Shown here in pieces: positions 58,085 through 64,000 of a stretch of 64,000 bases of DNA. The DNA comes from Nageia nagi (Eukaryota > Pinophyta). The stretch's first letter is position 1; each line of letters starts with the position of its first letter. Both the position numbers and the translations under genes were made by a program. The notes below the pieces were generated by a model. It was not told the origin of the DNA. It ran no database searches and worked only from the letters and a program-made list of their open reading frames with translations. The stretch spans positions 150,536,001 through 150,600,000 of the forward strand of contig JBITNC010000001.1 in NCBI GenBank assembly GCA_050084985.1, in the 5' to 3' direction.

Positions 58085-61000
58085 TTAGTATCTGCTCTGA
58101 ACCAAGACACTATTTAGCCTTCCAGCATGTAAAAATTTTATAATGGCTTCCTGAGCCAACTCATTTATTTGCTGCGGATCTGAGATTTGTGTTTCAGAGA
58201 AAGATTGCTCCAAAAATTGAATGGTATTGGCTACCCAATTGGCAGCACTACCTTGTACATTCTGTTCTTCCATATCTTGGAAGCTTTTATTTCAACTAAA
58301 GAATTAAAGAATTTGTTAACAAATCCCAACTCTGGTATGAGCTGGTGTTTATTTATGTCCATATTGAATGCTAGACTCTGGAGATTACAAATTTCTTGGA
58401 TTCTTTTTTGATAGGATTGTTATGGCTTGGACGAGACTGTGGCGAACTCCTTTTCAGTCACTATCCTTAATCGGACTTGCATCCTCTCTAAAATTTTTCT
58501 AGGTATATCTAGAGCTAGCTTATGAATAGCACTTTGAGCATGGAATTCTTTAATGGCCTTTATAGCTTCCTTCTTAAGTAGATACAAGTGAGATAATGTT
58601 ATCATTCTATCACCAACTTGTTCTACTAAGGATTTTTTGAAATTCTTTATTAGCAGTAACAGCTTTGCATTATCTTCTGATAGAACCTTATTTGCTGCAC
58701 TGATTGTCTGCATCTCGGCCTCAATCTGTTTTATCTTTTGAGCGTCCACAACTGCAGCCTGAGCTTTGAGCTCCTCTATTACTTGGTTTGCAATGTCTAA
58801 CTCAACTCTTGATGTTACCATGCTCTTATCAAATTCAATCTTCTGTTTCTCAAGCTTTATAATCAAATCTTTATTTTTGTTCTGCAACCCGGCTATTGTT
58901 TTATCCTTAAGGGAGCAGTCCTTATATAGATCAATTTTTTTTATTTAATTTCTCTATTTTAGTCTCCATTGATTGAAGACTCTTTCCAGCTGCCATTGAA
59001 GTGTTCACCAGAAATCTGGACTGATCAATAGCTGGTGCACTCTGCATATTTACATTTATTACAGTCGTGGGAGTCAGCTCCAAATGCCCTTCTTTGAAAG
59101 GCATCTGAGCAATTTTCATATCTCCCGTCTTTGTTACTTTACTCAAAATTCTCGATTGTTGCTCAGGGAGCATAGGAGATTTATTTATAAAAGTTGCCAA
59201 ATCAATGGGCTCTACAATTTGTGTAGAAAAAATAGACTTTATTTCCTCTTGCGAGGCAATAGGAATAAAAGAATGAGTGGGAATTATTTCACCTGCAATA
59301 GGTGTCTCAGTTTGCTGAGTTGGTTGGGACTGCTGGGGAGGAGTGGATTGGTGGGCTTCTGATTCAGGTTCAGCCTCTTCCATTACCTCGCTTTGTTCCT
59401 CTGGCTTATTCATTGGGCCCGAGTCCTTTTTGAATTCATCATCATCATTATCATCTCCATCATCTCCCAGTCCTCCTTCGAGTGCCCCTGTTACTATCTT
59501 TCTGGCCTCAAGTACACTTTCCCTGCTTTGTTGCATCTGGCTTTGTTCCTCTGTTGTTCCTGGGCTTGTCCTGCACCTCCAACTTCTGTATCTTGTGGCT
59601 CTTTAAACTCTTTAGGATAAAAAATTTTTGCTTCTTGTATGACCACCTTTGGAACTTCTTTCATTGCCTCTGAAGATGAAGGTATAGTCATTTGTGACTG
59701 TGACCTTGCTATAGTTGTCCTGGGCCTTTTAATGGGCTTTTGCTCCTTTTTTAATGTTTGCTCTCTTTGAGCAAGAGTTTGATTTTTTCTTTTCTTCTTG
59801 GGAGAAGGTTCCCGTGAAGAGGTGGTGGTGTCCAAAGGATCTTCTTGTCCCTTCTTTGGGACTCAAACCATGCCAGTTGTTTGCTCCACTTGCACTGTCT
59901 TCTCCTCTGCAGCAGGTTTCCCGCGAAAATGAAGAGGAAGAGGTTGTCCCAACTTTGGCAGAAGATCTTTAGAATACTTTGCCTCTTAATATTTGTCGTA
60001 TTTGAACTTTTCAAACAATTCACCTTCAATGTGGTGAATTTTTGTGGTGTATTCAAATCTGAATTTTGTGAAATAATGAATTTGATTGGGATCCCACCCA
60101 AGATATGCTAATTGGGTGAGGACCTTTGGGTTGAGGACAAAATCTTGCCTCTTATTCTCCCAATTTCTATACTTTCTTATTTCTTCTAGAGCCATCCAGA
60201 CTTTATTTAGAGGTACAAATTTCCAATCTGGGTATAATTCTGCCTTCTGTTCTGTTTTATTTACAAAATACTCAATATGGGGCCTACTATTATGGATGAA
60301 TGCTAGAGGTTTCTTGCTAGTCCTTATTAACTGAGTCATTTCTCCTGATGGGTCATACATCTATGCAGTTCCCGCTTTATCTAATTTGAAATTTTGTACA
60401 ATGAATTGGGTAATACTATCTGTACATCCTATCTCTAATAGAGTGAAATTTTCAATAGATGCCGGTATATTTACAATAGACTTGAAATTGCTTCTAGCCC
60501 CATATTTACTTTCTATAGCACAAATTTGCCTACCCATTTCTATTGAATATAATTGGGGAGTAACATACTTGAGCAAAAAGAAAGGTTTTTGAAAATACCC
60601 ATACCTTATTATTACGGTACAGTCTCTTAAGAAGTACTAGTCACCAATTTTATTCCCGTCTTGTAGCTCCGTCATTGTGCTCTTGCGCAGCCTATTGGGG
60701 AGTTTTCTAGTCAAAATTTTCACTGTGGTTGTATAGAACTTGTCCATAAAGTCAATTGGCACCGTTGCAGCACTGGAACTAGTTGACTCAATTGGAAGCC
60801 CCGCCTCTATAAGTTTGTCCAAATTTTGATGGACAAAAACCCACTAGAGATAGGAAGAATGTCTAAAATCTGATTTTTCTATTTTGAATAAACATCTTTC
60901 GATTTCTCCGGTTATGAAAGTTGGGGCTTTTGAGATATTATAGGCCATGCGCACCATGGCTTCGTCTCTATCTGGGTTTTATTTCCCATAATGAGTGCGA

Positions 61001-61628
61001 GTGCCTGCAGCACTTCTCTATCTTTTTTCCTTTCAGAAAGAGCTATTTGGTAGCTCGCCAAGAGTTTCACCTTTCTGTTGTCCTGGTATCTTCCACTAAT
61101 TCAGCTCAGCATCTCATCTTGATTGATGTAAAAATCATATTTCTCCTTTTTCAAATCAATATCTTTTTTAACATGAAATGTCCAGTCTGCTCGAACAACA
61201 AATGCTTGGACAATAGAATCAAGAGAGTAATCTAGCATTGCTTCAAACACTGGCTCAGTAGTATCTTCCTCTTCAGTGCTCTTGAACATACCAATTTGGT
61301 ACCCTTTTTGATGATGCCTGTGTGCAAGAGAGTACAAGAGCTCAAGGCAGGTGAAGGACTTATAGGGCACATAATATGCCAATCCTTGATCAATTATAAC
61401 ATCACTCCTTGAATGGGTAAGCGATTTTCCTTTTCCTCTCACCTCAGGTGTATTAAGCCTCAAAAGAATACGGCTAGGGTCGGCTCTCCATGTATCCAGG
61501 TGACTGATTACTCCCATCTCAATCCAGTTCACTCCTGGTGCATTTTTGAGATATTCTTCTTGTAAAGAGAGCAAGTTAGTGTCGATTTGTTCCACTTCGA
61601 CTGTAGAAGATGATTGAGAGGTCACCAT
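58085..61628 (-). pseudogene. Element F extra frame downstream of integrase: domain, linker, coiled coil
   Basis: Begins MVTSQSSSTVEVEQIDTNLL at 61628 and can be followed through stops and frameshifts for about 1,180 codons. N-terminal part: WIEMGVISHLDTWRADPSRI, GLAYYVPYKSFTCLELLYSL, VFEAMLDYSLDSIVQAFVVR. Middle: FMDKFYTTTVKILTRKLPNR, YSIEMGRQICAIESKYGARS, MYDPSGEMTQLIRTSKKPLA, PHIEYFVNKTEQKAELYPDW. Then a KR-rich nuclear-signal-like stretch (SPKKKRKNQTL, KKEQKPIKRPR), an acidic linker (DDGDDNDDDEF), a Gln/Pro/Thr-rich part, a coiled coil (58887-58600: KNKDLIIKLEKQKIEFDKSM, QIEAEMQTISAANKVLSEDN) and a helical tail (ANWVANTIQFLEQSFSET). No enzyme motif is visible. It sits where Athila-type elements have an env-like frame, but I see no signal peptide or membrane segment. 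The family is unknown. Confidence 0.6.
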
Positions 61629-62237
61629 GATATTATTACCTTTCTTTGAACCTCTGGTAATCGTTAAAAACTGTAGTCTGTGTAATGCGAGGTCTTACAA
61701 CTTCTCTCTTTCTCAGTACAACTCGGCTCTGAAATCTCTCAGCTTTGAATGCTCTAAAAACTTGAGTGCTCAAAATTAGCTAAGTGTCGAACTATAGAGG
61801 AAGGGAGGAGTTTTATTTGTCCAAGGTTGACAAGATTTCCATTAATGGTAATTACTTCTTGAGGATCTCGAGACCCATGCACTGTACGGATTGAGCTGAC
61901 ATAAGCTAGATTAATAAATTCAAAGCACATCAGACTTAATTTGTTGTACTTGTACAGTGGTTCGTGAAATTTGAGGAAATCTTTTCTTAAATGCTGTTTA
62001 ATTCAGTGACAGTTGGGCAACGTGTCAACATTAACTTTTGACTAAGCTGAATTAAAATTGACAACTAAGCAGTACACTAACATTAACTCCTAATAATACT
62101 GAATTAAATTTGATCATTAAAGACTTTACTTTTTCGAAAACTGTGCAATAATAATTAATTAATTAATTATTATTATTTTTTTTGAAATAAACATTTACAA
62201 TATTTATACTATACAATGTCTTGCGGGGAATGCAAGT
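61629..62237. other. Spacer between integrase and extra frame of element F
   Basis: Non-coding, AT-rich, with a taattaattaattaattatt stretch near 62150-62180. It could hold the promoter or splice site for the extra frame on the minus strand, but nothing decisive is seen. Confidence 0.4.
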
Positions 62238-63417
62238 TTATCTCATCATCCGGTAATGTTTTAAATAGATCTCGTTGATGGGAATAGGTAATTCTCGGGA
62301 TCTGGTAACATCTTGTAACTTGAACTCATTATTTTGCATGGCCTGGGTAATGATGTAAGGCCCGTTCCAAAGAGAGTCAAATTTTTGGTGTCTTCTAGGT
62401 CTTGCTTTCCTCATCCCATTTGAAGACAATATCACCCGATTCGAACTTCACCCGGGAAGACTTTTTCTTATCAAACCACCTCTTGACGATGTGCTGGTGA
62501 TGCTGGAATGATTCATATGCTTTGTTGCGATCTTCTTCCAATTTTAGGAGTTGATTATATCTGGACTGCAATGGCTCAAAGCCATCGTCTTCCATTTCTT
62601 GTAAGATTTTTAAAGCTGGTAACTCCATGTGTATTGGCAACACTAGTCTTTTGCCATATACCAATGCATATGGGGATGTCTTTATTGCTGGTTTTATACT
62701 AATTCTATCAGCCCATAATGCATAGTCCAACTGTGTATACCACTGTCTGGGATTCTCTTCAATTGTTCTCTTGATGATCCGAGTCAGATTTTTGTTAGTT
62801 GATTCAGCTAACCCATTACCCTGTGGGTAATAGTTTGAAGAGAATAACCAGTAGATTCCATATTGAGCTACAAAGCTTGACAGATTGCCTCCGGTAAATG
62901 CCGGACCATTATTTGACACTATGGTTTGTGGGATTCCAAAGCGGGTGATTATCTTTTTAATCATTTCTATCACAGCTTCATGATTTGCATATTTGCATGG
63001 CATAGACTCTGACCATCTAGTGAAGTAGTCTGTTGTAGTCAAAATAAATTTGTGGCCTGCTGAGGAATTGGGGTTTATTACACCAATAAAGTCCATACTC
63101 CACTGTTGAAAAGGCTCTTCGACTATCGCATGTTTGAGAGGCATGGCAGCTTGTCTTCTTTTTCCCACAAATCTGTTGCACTTATCACATTCCCGTGCAA
63201 TCTTAAATGAATCTTGAAATATAGTGGGCCAATAACGTCCTGCTTGTAACACCTTTGCTGCTGTAGTTGGTCCACTATAATGCCCGCCAGAGAATTCGTA
63301 ATGAAAGTCATGCAATATCCTTTGGGATTTATCTTCAATCACACATCTGAGAAGTGTTTGATCAAAATTTTTTCTATACAAGCGGTCATCTATCATAACA
63401 AATTTAAGGGCATGCAA
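62238..63417 (-). pseudogene. Element F integrase
   Basis: Order: MIDDRLYRKNF, an HHCC-like zinc finger (HDFHYEFSGGHYSGPTTAAK ... CDKCNRF), the catalytic core (WSMDFIGVINPNSSAGHKFI with first Asp; TIVSNNGPAF; YYPQGNGLAESTNKNLTRII with Glu), then a C-terminal GDIVFKWDEESK. After a -1 frame change near 62420, RRHQKFDSLWNGPYIITQ and ELPIPINEIYLKHY follow and end at 62238. The second catalytic Asp (family SDNG) is Asn here (codon 62911-62913), and together with the frameshift this makes the copy inactive. Confidence 0.9.
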
Positions 63418-64000
63418 CTTGAACCTCCTTTTTTGGAATCTATCTAGAGCTTCAGGGCACTTACCCGTTTGAAAATAAACAATAATTTGCTTAATCCAAT
63501 CACTTTTCTTATTAAGTTGCTATTCATCCTCCAGAAGAGCAATCATATGTGAAGCTTCGCCCATAGTCTCACAGAGAGCCCTGCCTTTGATCAACTTGGT
63601 TGGCTTGATCTTTATATCATATTCCATTATTTTAGTAATACAACCAGCTTTTCTTTCACCTAGATCTCCTTGTATAATATAATTTTTTACATCTGGATGA
63701 ATAGTATATACAAGGATTCTATTGTGTGAGACATAATGCTTGAACTTTTTAAGTTCTTTCATAATAGAAAACAGTTGCTTTTCAATAAATGAGTACCTTT
63801 GTTGGTGTTGATGCAGTGTCTGACTATGAAAGGCAATTGGGTGTTACTCATTATTATCATCCTTTTGTGCAAGAATTGCAGCAATACTCCTATTCGCTTC
63901 ATATGCATACATGATAGAATCTTTTGACATATCAGGGTTTTTAAGCACAAGAGCTTTTGTTATAGTTTTTTTTATCTCTTTGAAGGCTACTTTTGCTTCA
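63418..64000 (-). pseudogene. Element F RNase H and connection to integrase
   Basis: 63762-63520 encodes MKELKKFKHYVSHNRILVYT, IIQGDLGERKAGCITKIMEY, KLIKGRALCETMGEASHMIA. Up to the edge are the frames of DSIMYAYEANRSIAAILAQK and HPIAFHSQTLHQHQQRYSFI, the family's YaSe-AiaAvL and hPIaF-SrtL-aE-rYs-iEKq blocks, with a stop and a frame change. The pol frame continues past the right edge. Confidence 0.75.

Larger units (their letters stand above)
43711..64000 (+). other. MurC intron 3 (open to the right edge)
   Basis: After the GTACTT donor I find no exon that would continue with Lys-Thr-Thr in phase 1. If the gene is intact this intron exceeds 20 kb and holds the gag remnant near 45 kb and elements E, D and F. 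If not, the gene was cut by these insertions. Nothing specific is seen in 43711-44689. Confidence 0.55.
55846..64000 (-). mobile_element. Element F: Ty3/gypsy element with extra post-integrase frame (partial)
   Basis: The 3' LTR at 55846-56411 lies in E's integrase. Rightward follow the polypurine tract, a 3' region with tandem repeats, a long extra frame (61628 down to 58085), a 0.6-kb spacer, integrase (63417 down to 62238) and RNase H up to the edge. The 5' LTR, gag, protease and most of RT are outside the window. The integrase style (GHYSGPTTAAKVLQAGRYWP, then the CDKCNRF motif) is like the Tat/Athila branch. Confidence 0.85.

Overview
The window looks like nuclear DNA of a land plant with a very large, retrotransposon-filled genome. 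A gymnosperm is the best guess: the DNA is AT-rich, introns are enormous, many diverged LTR elements are nested in each other, and there is a nuclear gene for a plastid-targeted peptidoglycan enzyme of a kind kept in mosses and gymnosperms. No species can be named from the sequence.

The only host gene I can support is on the + strand: the 5' part of a MurC-like (UDP-N-acetylmuramate--L-alanine ligase) gene. Three exons (8102-8365, 16055-16263, 43640-43710) join in frame to about 181 residues: a transit-peptide-like leader, the UDP-binding Rossmann part, and the first half of the ATP P-loop. The introns are 7.7 kb and 27.4 kb, and a third runs off the right edge. The rest of the enzyme is not visible in the last 20 kb.

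Layout. 1-8101: 5' flank with one decayed Ty3/gypsy gag-protease remnant. Intron 1: a gypsy remnant, a solo LTR with perfect TAAAA target duplications, and an 848-bp hAT-like element with perfect 8-bp duplications. Intron 2: a gypsy gag remnant (about 17.6-19.0 kb), a 59-bp tandem repeat, then a stack of related minus-strand LTR elements. Element A (21998-27395) lies at the end of element B's left LTR; B is split by element H (28358-35713), which is bounded by CCATG target duplications; B's right LTR (38994-40175) abuts a truncated C-type LTR. Intron 3: an A-like gag remnant, then plus-strand gypsy element E (5' LTR, gag, RT-RNaseH-IN). E's LTR was hit by element D (46430-51296), and its integrase end by minus-strand element F (from 55846 to beyond the window).

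The main novelty is in the mobile DNA. Element H has TG...CA ends and a 5-bp target duplication but no visible gag-pol or LTR pair. It carries one broken 3.5-kb reading frame (folded domain, acidic linker, coiled coil) behind a 1.5-kb leader with about eleven copies of a 50-bp unit with inverted ends (GGCGCA...TGCGCC) and three TATA-like boxes. Element F carries a 3.5-kb frame of the same general architecture downstream of its integrase. Elements B and D share an unrecognised polyprotein frame. A GACGTC-containing block recurs in all the LTR subfamilies, and a CCAACGTGGG minisatellite occurs in both LTRs and coding DNA. All frames outside the MurC exons contain stops or frameshifts, so these are mostly fossils.
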